Positions 1 through 8,583 of a stretch of DNA of 64,000 bases are shown here, piece after piece. A program made the position numbers and the translations under genes. Every line of letters begins with the position of its first letter. Within the stretch, counting starts at the first letter, position 1. The DNA is from Erwinia_E haradaeae_H. Lineage in GTDB: Bacteria; Pseudomonadota; Gammaproteobacteria; Enterobacterales; Enterobacteriaceae. The notes beneath the pieces were generated by a model. That model made no database searches and had not been told where the DNA came from. It worked only from the letters and a program-made list of their open reading frames with translations. The DNA lies in contig NZ_LR217705.1 of NCBI RefSeq assembly GCF_900698885.1, forward strand, positions 868,001 through 932,000, given 5' to 3'.

Positions 1-246
1 ACTGTTATTCCATTTTGGGTAGTTATAACTCACACCGGATCAAAAAACACAGTTTTATCTCTCGCAATAATCTGTGCAATTATTCAAGTTTTTGTACATT
101 TAATATGCTTTTTGCATTTAAACAGAAAATCAGAAGAAGGATGGAACTTAATTGCTATTCTATTTGCAGCATTGATTGTTCTAATTATAATTATTGGCTC
201 ACTATGGATTATGTGGAATCTTAATTACAATATGATGGACTCTTAG
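1..246 (+). CDS. cyoD: Cytochrome bo3 ubiquinol oxidase subunit IV (CyoD), 3' part
   Basis: Frame 1 is open from the window edge to TAG at 244-246 and gives 81 residues. They match the C-terminal three quarters of CyoD, including TVIPFWVV, the VHLICFLHLN segment, the EEGWN loop and the closing WIMWNLNYNM. CyoD is the small three-helix inner-membrane subunit that helps assemble the proton-pumping quinol oxidase. At least two membrane helices are visible here. The start lies outside the window. cyoE begins one base after this stop, so the two are one operon. An alternative frame at 15-224 is open but shows no family resemblance. The identification is firm. Confidence 0.95.
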   Translation, partial: TVIPFWVVITHTGSKNTVLSLAIICAIIQVFVHLICFLHLNRKSEEGWNLIAILFAALIVLIIIIGSLWIMWNLNYNMMDS

Positions 247-247
247 T

Positions 248-1168
248 TTGAAATTGAAATACTTTGAGATCATAAATCACTTGACTGCTAAATATATCCA
301 GGTCACTAAGCCAGGCATTGTTTTTGGAAATTTAATTTCTGTAATTGGAGGGTTTTTACTTTCCGCTCAAGATAACATTAATTATATGTTACTTCTTTTT
401 ACTGTTTTAGGTGTCGGACTAGTGATTGCATCTAGTTGTGTATACAACAACCATATAGATCGTGACATTGATAAAAAAACCAATCGAACTAAAGATCGAG
501 CATTAGCTCAAGGATTGATCTCTGTAAAATGTAGTCTGATTTATGCGACTGTATTAGGTATAACTGGTTTTACTATATTATATATAGCAGTAAATTTTCT
601 CGCCATGTTAATTGCTGCTTTAGGCATGATAATCTATGTTGTTGTTTACAGTTTATATATGAAACGCAATTCCATTCATAGTACATTAGTTGGAAGCCTT
701 TCTGGTGCGACACCACCAATAATTGGTTATTGCGCAATCTCTGGCCAACTACAGCCAGGTGCACTTATACTACTCATGATCTTTAGTTTGTGGCAAATTC
801 CACATTCTTACGCCATAACTATCTATCAACTTCAAGATTATCAATTAGCTAATATTCCTATTGTACCAGTTGTTAAAGGTATTTTTGTAACAAAAAATTA
901 TATTATTTTATATATTATATTATTTATTGTAGCAACTCTGATGCTAAAAATTTTTGGTTACACTGGATATAAATATCTACTGGTAGTTTCTACGGTCAAT
1001 GCTTGGTGGCTAATGACCGCTATATCAGGTTATTGGACAAAAAATAATTTAATATGGGCGCGTAAACTATTTCTTATTTCCATTGTAGTCATTACAACTG
1101 TAAGTATTATGATGTCTGTCGACGTGATGGAATTAAATCCAAAACCTGCACCAATATGTTTAAGTTAA
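248..1168 (+). CDS. cyoE: Protoheme IX farnesyltransferase (heme O synthase) CyoE
   Basis: CyoE transfers a farnesyl group to protoheme in the inner membrane, making the heme O needed by cytochrome bo3. The 306-residue product is rich in membrane helices and carries both aspartate-rich prenyltransferase motifs: NNHIDRDID around residues 67-75 followed by RTKDR, and DYQLAN at 197-202. The C-terminus keeps MMSVD. The start is a TTG one base after the cyoD stop, and no better ATG precedes the conserved YIQVTKPG segment. Translation is therefore probably coupled to cyoD. The C-terminal tail is slightly divergent from E. coli (296 aa). This is the last gene of the cyo operon. Confidence 0.95.
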   Translation: MKLKYFEIINHLTAKYIQVTKPGIVFGNLISVIGGFLLSAQDNINYMLLLFTVLGVGLVIASSCVYNNHIDRDIDKKTNRTKDRALAQGLISVKCSLIYATVLGITGFTILYIAVNFLAMLIAALGMIIYVVVYSLYMKRNSIHSTLVGSLSGATPPIIGYCAISGQLQPGALILLMIFSLWQIPHSYAITIYQLQDYQLANIPIVPVVKGIFVTKNYIILYIILFIVATLMLKIFGYTGYKYLLVVSTVNAWWLMTAISGYWTKNNLIWARKLFLISIVVITTVSIMMSVDVMELNPKPAPICLS

Positions 1169-1287
1169 AATTTAGAAGTATTTTCTTACATGTAATACAG
1201 AACAGTCATATGTTATTATTCTATTTAATATTCTTTTCTAACATAACTAATCATATGAGCACGTGATTACTATAGAGATCAAAAATC

Positions 1288-2673
1288 ATGGCTAATAATC
1301 AAATGACCTCGGTTGAAAAAAATGCAAGCTGGGGTCTTGGGGTGGTTTTTTCATTGCGAATGTTAGGGCTCTTTATGGCTCTACCTATCCTCACAACTTA
1401 TGGATTCACCTTAGATGAAGCCAATGAAACATTAACGGGGTTAGCGATTGGTATATACGGTATCACTCAAGCTTTTTTTCAAATTCCTTTCGGTTTACTC
1501 TCTGACCGCTTTGGGCGAAAACCGTTAATTATCAGCGGCCTATCTGTCTTTACTATTGGTAGCATAATTGCTGCCATGACGCACTCTATATGGGGTGTAA
1601 TTTTGGGACGTGCTTTGCAAGGAGCTGGTGCAATAGCTGGAACAATCATGGCTCTTTTATCTGATCTCCTAAGTGAAGAAAACTATACTAAGGTAATAAC
1701 TTTTCTTGGAATTAGTTTCGGAATCACCTTCTCTCTCGCTATAGTACTTGGACCTATTATTACACAGGCGCTTGGCCTTCAAGAACTCTTCTGGATAATT
1801 GCGATACTGACAATAATTAGTATAACAATCATACTACTTATTGTGCCATCACCCTCCAAACGCACACTAAATCGCGAATCCTCACTAGTAACAAGTAGTA
1901 TACGTCATGTTATTAGAAATATTCATCTTATGAAGCTTAATTTTAGTGTTTTCTGTTTGCATGCTCTACTAATGTCAAACTTCCTTGGACTGCCTAAAAA
2001 ATTTATAAAAGCAGGATTATCTGCCGGCGAGCACTGGAAAATATACCTATTTACAATGTCAATAGCCTTAGCTATTACAGCGCCATTACTAATCTATGCC
2101 GAGCGCAAGCATCAAATGAAAAAAGTTTTTATCTTTGCTATAGGGTGCATCTTAGGGTCTGAGAGCATTTTTTGGATAATAAAGTGCCCAATATGGCCGC
2201 TAATCGCTAGTCTACAGATATTCTTTATTAGTTTTACTCTAATGGAGGCAATCTTACCTTCATTTATCAGTAAACAATCTCCCGCTGGGTATAAAGGAAC
2301 AGCAATGGGAGTATACACTACCAGTCAGTGCATTGGTGTAGCAACTGGGGGTTTCGTTAGTGGCTGGGTATTAGATACTATGGGTAGCAATGTCCTATTT
2401 TTATCTAACATGTTAATGACGTTATCTTGGTTTGTATTGAGCCTGAATATAAGTGAACCTCGTTATCTTAGCACTTTACGTTTTCATCTTAAAGTCAAAG
2501 ATGACACACAAGATCCAATGCGATTGCAACAATTTTTACAAAAGCAAGATGGTATATTTGATGCTTGGGTATTACCTCAAGAAGAAAGTGTTTATGTAAA
2601 AATTGATAACAAAATCACCAATCGAAGTGAAATAGAACAAACAATGTTAAAACTAAAAATCAAAAAAGTATAA
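1288..2673 (+). CDS. yajR: Major facilitator superfamily transporter YajR
   Basis: A 461-residue protein of the major facilitator superfamily with about twelve membrane helices. The loop 2-3 signature G69LLSDRFGRKP79 is intact. The last 70 or so residues form the small soluble ferredoxin-like (YAM) domain typical of YajR, ending in KITNRSEIEQ. The substrate of YajR is not established in the family. It follows cyoE exactly as in E. coli (cyoABCDE-yajR), 119 bases downstream. The ATG at 1288 is preceded by a weak AGAGAT purine stretch. It is one of few efflux-type transporters here, and its length equals the family norm. Confidence 0.9.
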   Translation: MANNQMTSVEKNASWGLGVVFSLRMLGLFMALPILTTYGFTLDEANETLTGLAIGIYGITQAFFQIPFGLLSDRFGRKPLIISGLSVFTIGSIIAAMTHSIWGVILGRALQGAGAIAGTIMALLSDLLSEENYTKVITFLGISFGITFSLAIVLGPIITQALGLQELFWIIAILTIISITIILLIVPSPSKRTLNRESSLVTSSIRHVIRNIHLMKLNFSVFCLHALLMSNFLGLPKKFIKAGLSAGEHWKIYLFTMSIALAITAPLLIYAERKHQMKKVFIFAIGCILGSESIFWIIKCPIWPLIASLQIFFISFTLMEAILPSFISKQSPAGYKGTAMGVYTTSQCIGVATGGFVSGWVLDTMGSNVLFLSNMLMTLSWFVLSLNISEPRYLSTLRFHLKVKDDTQDPMRLQQFLQKQDGIFDAWVLPQEESVYVKIDNKITNRSEIEQTMLKLKIKKV

Positions 2674-3314
2674 TATATAATCTTGTTAAACCCACAACAC
2701 GCCAGATAAAAAAAATTGTTTAGTGTTAGATAACACTTATTCTATTTGAAATTAAAAACCATAATTATTAAGTCTCAATCCTAATTGCATGTGCTTGGAG
2801 ATATTAATTGATCATCTTAACATCCAAGGATCATCTTAACTGATAGAAACCTAGAGAAACATTAAGAAACAATACAATAATTCATATGTTATTATATCTA
2901 ATATTTTATAATATTAAAATATTTGAAATGCTTGAATAATTTTATTACTTTTCATAAAAGTAAGCGCTATCAGTAAACGCACAATCTGGACTCATAGTCA
3001 CAAGTTTTTATATATTATAAATTTTTATGTCTATGACATATATCATTATTGAATCTAAAAAAAAGATAACGTAATATATAATATTCTTATATTAAAAATA
3101 TAATCTGTTAATTTTGCATTATATCATACGTAATCCAAGTTATGCTTCATAATAAACTTACTTCTTTCAGTTTTGTTAATAACTTTATACAAAGTATTTT
3201 AAATAATAATAAATATTACCTTGTTATTCAGAACATTAATCACTATAGATTAATCTGATTATAACGCAATATAACTGACACAATTTAAATTTTAGATAAA
3301 TTAAGGAGTACGCA
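2674..3314. other. Gene-free AT-rich stretch between yajR and mdh
   Basis: About 640 bases with no open frame resembling a protein. In E. coli argR lies next to mdh; I see no trace of it here. The last 90 bases hold a possible mdh promoter and the mdh ribosome-binding site. Confidence 0.6.
3221..3249 (+). promoter_or_regulatory. Candidate sigma-70 promoter for mdh
   Basis: TTGTTA (3221-3226) and TATAGA (3244-3249) are separated by 17 bases, each matching the consensus at 4 of 6 positions. The predicted start near 3256 gives a leader of about 60 nt before the mdh ATG. In DNA this AT-rich chance matches are common, so this is tentative. Confidence 0.35.
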
Positions 3315-4253
3315 ATGAAAGTGACCATTCTTGGTGCAGCGGGAGGTATTGGCCAAGCTCTATCTTTATTGCTAAAGACACGTCTTCCAGAAGGGTCTCA
3401 GCTATCTTTATATGATGTTTCGCCAATTACCCCAGGTATTGCAGTTGATTTAAGTCATATACCTACTTCTGTTGAAATCACAGGATTTACAGGAAATAAT
3501 ATTGCTCTAGCGATAAAAGATGCCAAGATAATACTGGTCTCAGCTGGCTTTGCACGAAAACCTGGCATGGATCGATCCGATCTTCTGCATTTAAATGCAG
3601 AGATTGTCAAAAATCTAATATCTCAAATAGCTATCACTAGTCCACATGCTATGATAGGAATCATAACTAACCCAATTAATACTATTGTTCCTATAGCTGC
3701 CAAGGTGCTAAAAAAAATTGGAGTTTATAACAGAAAAAAACTATTCGGTATTACTACTCTAGATATTATCCGCACTAATACTTTTCTTGCTTTATTGACT
3801 GGTCAGCAACCAGAATCATTCAACATCCCAGTTATTGGAGGTCACTCAGGCTCTACTATTCTACCTCTCTTATCTCAAACTAACAGTAATATTCAATTAA
3901 CTGAAAAAGACATTGATAATCTTACAAAACGTATCCAAAATGCAGGCACAACAGTGCTTGAATCAAAGTCTGGCGGTGGATCTGCTACGCTCTCAATGGC
4001 ATATGCAGCAACAAGTTTTTGTCTTTCGCTCGTACGCGCTTTGACAGGAGAAAGTAATATAATAGAATGCGCATATGTTGAAGGGCAAGGGGAATATGCT
4101 AAATTCTTCTCGCAGCCCCTCGTGTTAGGTCAGAATGGAATTACTAAGTATTGCTTAATTGGGAACCTTAGTAAATTTGAAGAACATGCACTGATCAGTA
4201 TGCTTGATCAACTTAAGCATGATATTCAACTAGGGGAAGATCTGGTGAAATAA
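3315..4253 (+). CDS. mdh: Malate dehydrogenase (NAD+)
   Basis: Mdh interconverts malate and oxaloacetate with NAD in the cytoplasm (TCA cycle). The product is 312 residues, the same length as the E. coli enzyme. Visible elements are the Rossmann loop G7AAGGIG13, D34 that selects NAD over NADP, substrate arginines R81, R87 and R153, N119, and the catalytic pair D150 and H177 (GGHSG). The ATG at 3315 has a strong AAGGAG (3303-3308) six bases upstream, one of the clearest ribosome-binding sites in the window. It stands alone as a single-gene unit. All catalytic residues are retained, so the enzyme should be active. Confidence 0.97.
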   Translation: MKVTILGAAGGIGQALSLLLKTRLPEGSQLSLYDVSPITPGIAVDLSHIPTSVEITGFTGNNIALAIKDAKIILVSAGFARKPGMDRSDLLHLNAEIVKNLISQIAITSPHAMIGIITNPINTIVPIAAKVLKKIGVYNRKKLFGITTLDIIRTNTFLALLTGQQPESFNIPVIGGHSGSTILPLLSQTNSNIQLTEKDIDNLTKRIQNAGTTVLESKSGGGSATLSMAYAATSFCLSLVRALTGESNIIECAYVEGQGEYAKFFSQPLVLGQNGITKYCLIGNLSKFEEHALISMLDQLKHDIQLGEDLVK

Positions 4254-4376
4254 CCTCTGAGATACTGCATACTATCAATGGCTATTTATAATAAATTACT
4301 AAAGTAGTGTATATCACCATAGAATAATTTAAATATAATAATCAAAACCAGTGTATAAACTAGAACGAACAACTCT

Positions 4377-4401
4377 TCAATAGCATATGTTATGCTATTG
4401 A
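4377..4401. repeat. Perfect 11-bp inverted repeat between mdh and ycaR
   Basis: Arms at 4377-4387 and 4391-4401 are exact complements around a TGT loop. It lies 124 bases after the mdh stop. There is no T-run behind it, so it could be a weak mdh terminator or a protein-binding palindrome. It is followed by a simple repeat of ATATAA units up to the ycaR start. Confidence 0.4.
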
Positions 4402-4479
4402 GTATGGTTCTGGAATTATATGTATATATAAATATATAAATATATAAATTGTATATCTGATATCACTTGATGGAATATT

Positions 4480-4668
4480 ATGGATCCTAACTTTCTAGAT
4501 ATACTTGCTTGTCCTCATTGTTATCAACGGTTAGAGCTATATAATAATCAAAATAGCTTAGAACTTATCTGTCACATAGACCAATTAATCTATCCGATTC
4601 GAGATGGTATTCCAGTCTTGCTAGCGGAAACCGCTCGTCATTTAGACTTAAAGGAAAAAAATTCATGA
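4480..4668 (+). CDS. ycaR: YcaR, Trm112-like small zinc-ribbon protein
   Basis: A 62-residue protein of the YcaR/Trm112p-like family. It keeps the N-terminal CPHC pair at C11 and C14 and the closing YPIRDGIPVLL signature. The second metal pair usual in eukaryotic Trm112 is reduced to a single later Cys, as in E. coli YcaR. Its function is not well established. Its ATG-TGA overlap with kdsB (last four bases) shows translational coupling, the same ycaR-kdsB pairing seen in other enterics. In E. coli msbA-lpxK lie just upstream, but here those genes are about 40 kb away, which marks a rearrangement. Confidence 0.9.
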   Translation: MDPNFLDILACPHCYQRLELYNNQNSLELICHIDQLIYPIRDGIPVLLAETARHLDLKEKNS

Positions 4669-5411
4669 ATTTTATAGCTATCATTCCAGCACGTTTTGCT
4701 TCTAACCGCATGCCAGGAAAGCCATTATTAAAATTACATGGAAAACCAATTATACTACATGTCGCAGAGAAAGCACTTAAATCTGGCGCACAAAAAGTTA
4801 TTGTTGCAACTGATCATTCTGACATAGCTAACGTAGTGCGTTCTGCTAATATTGAGGTTTTGATGACAAAAAAACATCATCAATCTGGAACGGAACGCCT
4901 ATCCGAAGTAATTGAACACTATCAATTTCCTAATGAAAAGGTAATCGTAAACGTTCAAGGTGACGAGCCTATGATACCCTCAATGTTTATACAACAGGTA
5001 GCAAAAAATCTATCCTATTATAACGTAAATATAGCTACGTTAGCAACACCAATACATTCTTTGAAAGAAGCACAAAACTCAAACTTAGTGAAGGTAGTCC
5101 GAGATATCCGCGGTTATGCACTATATTTTTCTCGTTCAATGATCCCTTGGAGTGATACAGATAATTCAATTACAAAAAATAAAATCTGCAGCCCACTTCT
5201 TCGTCATATTGGAATCTATAGCTATTATGCTGGCTTTATTCGTCGTTATGTTAGTTGGCAATCTACTTCTTTAGAAAAGAAAGAGTTTTTAGAACAACTT
5301 CGTGTATTGTGGTATGGTGAAAAAATACATGTTGATATTACAAACACCCATCTTACAAATAGTATAGATACGCCAGAAGATCTGTCAAAACTTAACAAGA
5401 TAATAAAGTAA
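4665..5411 (+). CDS. kdsB: 3-deoxy-manno-octulosonate cytidylyltransferase (CMP-Kdo synthetase)
   Basis: KdsB activates Kdo with CTP to CMP-Kdo, the sugar that links lipid A to the LPS core. The product has 248 residues, equal to E. coli KdsB. It carries the nucleotide-binding PARFASNRMPGKP (residues 8-20), the metal-binding VQGDEPM (97-103, D100) and the second acidic site SIDTPEDL with D235. Translation starts at 4665 inside the ycaR stop (ATGA), so it is coupled to ycaR. It supports retention of a full LPS inner core together with hldD, waaC and waaF. No missing key residue was seen. Confidence 0.97.
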   Translation: MNFIAIIPARFASNRMPGKPLLKLHGKPIILHVAEKALKSGAQKVIVATDHSDIANVVRSANIEVLMTKKHHQSGTERLSEVIEHYQFPNEKVIVNVQGDEPMIPSMFIQQVAKNLSYYNVNIATLATPIHSLKEAQNSNLVKVVRDIRGYALYFSRSMIPWSDTDNSITKNKICSPLLRHIGIYSYYAGFIRRYVSWQSTSLEKKEFLEQLRVLWYGEKIHVDITNTHLTNSIDTPEDLSKLNKIIK

Positions 5412-5791
5412 TTTATTAAAATTAATACTACCGATCCATTAAATATTTTAAATTCTATTTTAGAAAAAATTTACTATTTTCATGATATATAGCATATATT
5501 TAATAGATCTTAATGTATAAAAACCTAGTAATAAACATCCTTACATAGAATCTAAAGCTAAATACTTAGGATCTATTTTATATCTCATAATCTTAAATTA
5601 ATTATCTACACAATATCTCTTGTAAAATATTAAAAAATTTATTAGTTTACAAAATTATATATCAGATATAATTGTGCGTGTATATTATAAAATTTATATT
5701 TTAAGCACCTCCTTATGATCATTGCTTTATATCAACGGATTTCAGTATAAATAGATCCCCCGGCCATCCATATATGTTGTTATAATCTCTA
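5412..5791. other. Gene-free stretch between kdsB and the zinc-finger gene
   Basis: About 380 bases, mostly AT. The last 50 bases contain a short GC-richer patch (CCCCCGGCCATCC, around 5757-5769) just beyond the 3' end of the minus-strand zinc-finger gene. It may be leftover coding DNA, but I could not assign it. Confidence 0.5.
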
Positions 5792-6010
5792 TTATTGATA
5801 TTGCCTACCTAGCCGTTGCTTCATTTCCCTCTGATACTTATTATAATCATCTCCGCACTCCGCTGAGCAAAATGCTGTTCCTGCAACAACATTCTCATCT
5901 TTGCACCAAATACATTTTCCATCTGGACTTTGCAAGCTTTTTTCGCGGGATGATAGTGCTGCGTTAATAATATCTTGCTCACGCTTTTGAGCTAAATCTG
6001 CTTCATCCAT
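5792..6010 (-). CDS. Small C4 zinc-finger protein, TraR/DksA-like N-terminus
   Basis: A 72-residue protein starting MDEADLAQKREQ, a beginning I associate with phage- and plasmid-borne TraR/DksA-like proteins. The C-terminal half holds four cysteines, C33-x2-C36 and C48-x3-C52 (FCSAEC), followed by a basic, glutamine-rich tail. The FCSAEC spacing differs from classical DksA/TraR. The gene has a strong ribosome-binding site, AGGAG eight bases before the ATG. It stands alone, facing away from suhB, and by eye is less AT-rich than the flanks. Function is not known: a TraR-like protein would bind RNA polymerase, but that is only an inference. It may descend from a lost prophage. Confidence 0.7.
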   Translation of the reverse strand: MDEADLAQKREQDIINAALSSREKSLQSPDGKCIWCKDENVVAGTAFCSAECGDDYNKYQREMKQRLGRQYQ

Positions 6011-6606
6011 TATCCACTCCTATGCACGTTTTACACCTTGGGATTGTACCAATTCTCTTTAAAACCAATACATTATACGTATAACCTCCTATTTTTTGAA
6101 AACAATACTTATATTAAATAAAGTTAGATAAATCTTACTAAGACAAAATATTCTTTAATATTTAATGCTATAAAAGAGTGCAATCCAACCACGTACAAAT
6201 CCTTAATATCTATCAATAAATAATTAGTGCACTTAATATAAATAATTATATTATATAGAGCTCTAGAAGATATGGATTTTTATAAAAAAACCAGGACTAT
6301 TTAATACTTAGAACTCTCAATAGTATCTCTTATATATTAAATTCTACCCTTAATAAAATAATGAATACTATATGGTACTTCATGCAAATACATCTACATC
6401 TTAATACAAGGTATTTACTAGTAATCTTTATTATTACTACTGAACACTATTTCTTAATTTAAGAACTCATATATAAATTTTATCATTATTAAGGTGAAAC
6501 AATGTGACAGTTTTTTAAAGGTGATTATCTCACTTTGTGCAATAAGCTTCTATCAATCACACTGATTCTATTTTATTATTTAACACTTACGGAGATTATA
6601 ACACTT
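6011..6606. other. Divergent spacer between the zinc-finger gene and suhB
   Basis: About 600 AT-rich bases between two divergent genes. It must hold promoters for both, but none stands out. An upstream in-frame TTG at 6535 could extend suhB by 24 residues. These residues are hydrophobic and have no counterpart in the family, so I treat that piece as leader. Confidence 0.5.
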
Positions 6607-7392
6607 ATGAATCCAATGCTCAACATTGCTATCCGGGCTGTACGACAGGCCGGAAACATCGTCACAAAATACTATGACACAGCAGATTCCGCTGAATTAA
6701 AGCAAAAAGGTAATCATGACTTAACTAATTTTGTTGAAAGAAAAGCGAAACGCCAAATAATTGATATTATATTCAAGTCTTATCCAGATCACATTATTTT
6801 TACAGAAAATGATAGTCAAATATATCAAAAGACTGAAAAAGTACAATGGATAATCAATGTGCTAGATGACAATATTAACTATCTTAAAAGGCTTCCACAT
6901 TTTAGCATTTCTATTGCGACACGCGTTAAAGGACGCAGTGAGATCGCTGTAGTATATGATCCAATGCGTAATGAATTATTTTGCGCTTGGAGAGGTCATG
7001 GAACACAATTAAATGGTTATAGATTAAGAGGAAGCTCTCTCCGATCTTTAAGTGAGGCTCTTTTATCAACTAATGCTATATTTCAAGAACATGAAAATAA
7101 TATTTCTGCCGTTAATGCTGTTCAAAAACTCCTTTATAAATGTGCTGATTTTCGTCATAGTGGTTCAGTTGCTTTAGATTTGGCTTATGTAGCTTCCGGT
7201 CGGCTTGATGGATATTATGCCATAAACCTAAAACCACGTGATTTCACTGCTGGGGATTTATTAGTAAGAGAAGCTGGTGGACTAGTTACTGATTTTAATG
7301 GTGACAATAATTATTTTTTTTCCGGCAATCTTATAGCAGGTAACGCACGTATTGTACAATCAATTCTGCATCAGATACGTCTGAAACAGTGA
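6607..7392 (+). CDS. suhB: SuhB (inositol-monophosphatase family / Nus antitermination factor), active site altered
   Basis: The ATG at 6607 aligns with the E. coli start (MxPMLNIAxRA) and has GGAG at 6591-6594; the product has 261 residues. Similarity runs end to end (RLPHFSISIA, VYDPMRNELF, LNGYRLRGS, ALDLAYVASGRLDG). E. coli SuhB is both a Mg-dependent inositol monophosphatase and a partner in the Nus complex for rRNA antitermination. Here the metal-binding motif D84-P-L-D87-G-T-T reads N84-V-L-D87-D-N-I, so one metal ligand and the water-activating Thr are lost. The neighbouring E68 and G70 are also changed, and the WD before the last ligand is RD, although E67, D87 and D212 remain. Phosphatase activity is probably gone; the structural role may explain retention. 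The family identity is secure. Confidence 0.9.
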   Translation: MNPMLNIAIRAVRQAGNIVTKYYDTADSAELKQKGNHDLTNFVERKAKRQIIDIIFKSYPDHIIFTENDSQIYQKTEKVQWIINVLDDNINYLKRLPHFSISIATRVKGRSEIAVVYDPMRNELFCAWRGHGTQLNGYRLRGSSLRSLSEALLSTNAIFQEHENNISAVNAVQKLLYKCADFRHSGSVALDLAYVASGRLDGYYAINLKPRDFTAGDLLVREAGGLVTDFNGDNNYFFSGNLIAGNARIVQSILHQIRLKQ

Positions 7393-7851
7393 AAAATAAT
7401 GCTATAGATTTGTTCTATATACAAATTTTCACAAAAATATTTACACTATTTGAGCGATTTATTTTTAATATAGTTTATGCTAATAGAAAGAAAATAAATC
7501 ACTTAAATAAAAATAACAAACACTATAAACAGATGAGAGTCCTGCCATGATTTACCTGAAGAGTAAAATAATAATATTCCCAAATATGTGAAAAAAATTA
7601 AAATCTATATAAACTGTTAAAAGACTTAAATCCTTATCATCAGTAATTAATTACTTAAGATATATATAATGCTGCAATATATCCACTAAAGTTCTTTGTT
7701 AAAGTAAAGTATTAGTTACTCTCTTTATGCAAATTATAAATAATAAAATGAAGATGCCTGTATCGCGGGGCTATAGTCTTTATGTAAGTTATTGAGCTTG
7801 TGCAACTTATGTAATTTATGTAATGTCCATATATTCTTTATATCTCATATT
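7393..7851. other. Convergent spacer between suhB and queC
   Basis: About 460 bases between two convergent genes. A GC-richer patch lies near 7757-7772 and short TTATGTAA-like repeats follow at about 7779-7825. No coding sequence or clear terminator was recognised. Confidence 0.5.
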
Positions 7852-8583
7852 TTAAGAACTTGTATCAGTTCTTGCATCAGTTTGATATAAAGTTTTCTTA
7901 TTATGTAAACTATTTTTTACAGTATTTTGATTACTTAAATATTCTCTAAGACCTTTATTGCGCAAGTGACAGGCATTACATTGTCCGCACCCATCACTCT
8001 TGATCCCATTATAACATGTTATAGTCTCATTTATTACAAAATGTAATACACCTAATATATCCGCCAATGCCCATATTTCAGATTTAGTAAGCCACATTAA
8101 TGGAGTTTTAAAAATTAATTTTCTTGATATACCTAATGATATCGCAGTATTCAAAGCTATGATAAATTCATTTCGGCAATCAGGATATCCTGAATAATCT
8201 GTTTGACAAACTCCTGTAATCAATGTTTCTGCCTTTAACTGATAAGCATATACTGAAGCCAATGTTAAGAAAATAATATTACGTCCAGGCACAAAAGTAT
8301 CAGGTAAATCCATGTCTTGTTGTTTACTAAAATTAGAAACAGACAAATTTTTTCTCGTTAAGCTGCAAGAAATCAAATCATTTAGAATAGAAACATTAAT
8401 GAACTTATGTGAACTGACCCCTAGCTTCTTGGCAATATCCCGTGCTACATCTAGCTCATAGCTATGACGTTGACCATAATCAAAGGTAATACAATGAACG
8501 AACTCATATTCTCGAATGGCCTGTATCAAGCATATAGTAGAATCTTGACCGCCACTAAAAAGCACTACAGCAGTATTTTGCAT
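7852..8583 (-). CDS. queC: 7-cyano-7-deazaguanine synthase QueC
   Basis: QueC converts 7-carboxy-7-deazaguanine to preQ0 with ATP and ammonia, a step of queuosine synthesis for tRNA wobble positions. The 243-residue product has the PP-loop S10GGQDST16. Four cysteines that bind zinc are present at C190, C199, C202 and C205 (TCYNGIK...DGCGQCNAC). Conserved TFVPGRNI, GVCQTDYSGYPDCR and FKTPLMW segments are also present. The last 20 residues extend a little past the E. coli protein (231 aa) and look unconserved. No other queuosine gene is in the window. The ATG at 8583 fits the family start (MxxAVVxFSGG). Confidence 0.95.
   Translation of the reverse strand: MQNTAVVLFSGGQDSTICLIQAIREYEFVHCITFDYGQRHSYELDVARDIAKKLGVSSHKFINVSILNDLISCSLTRKNLSVSNFSKQQDMDLPDTFVPGRNIIFLTLASVYAYQLKAETLITGVCQTDYSGYPDCRNEFIIALNTAISLGISRKLIFKTPLMWLTKSEIWALADILGVLHFVINETITCYNGIKSDGCGQCNACHLRNKGLREYLSNQNTVKNSLHNKKTLYQTDARTDTSS

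Noticed and set aside
6535..6606. N-terminal extension of SuhB from TTG as a signal or membrane segment
   Set aside because: The hydrophobic 24 residues have no counterpart in SuhB, and the ATG at 6607 aligns with the family start and has GGAG upstream.
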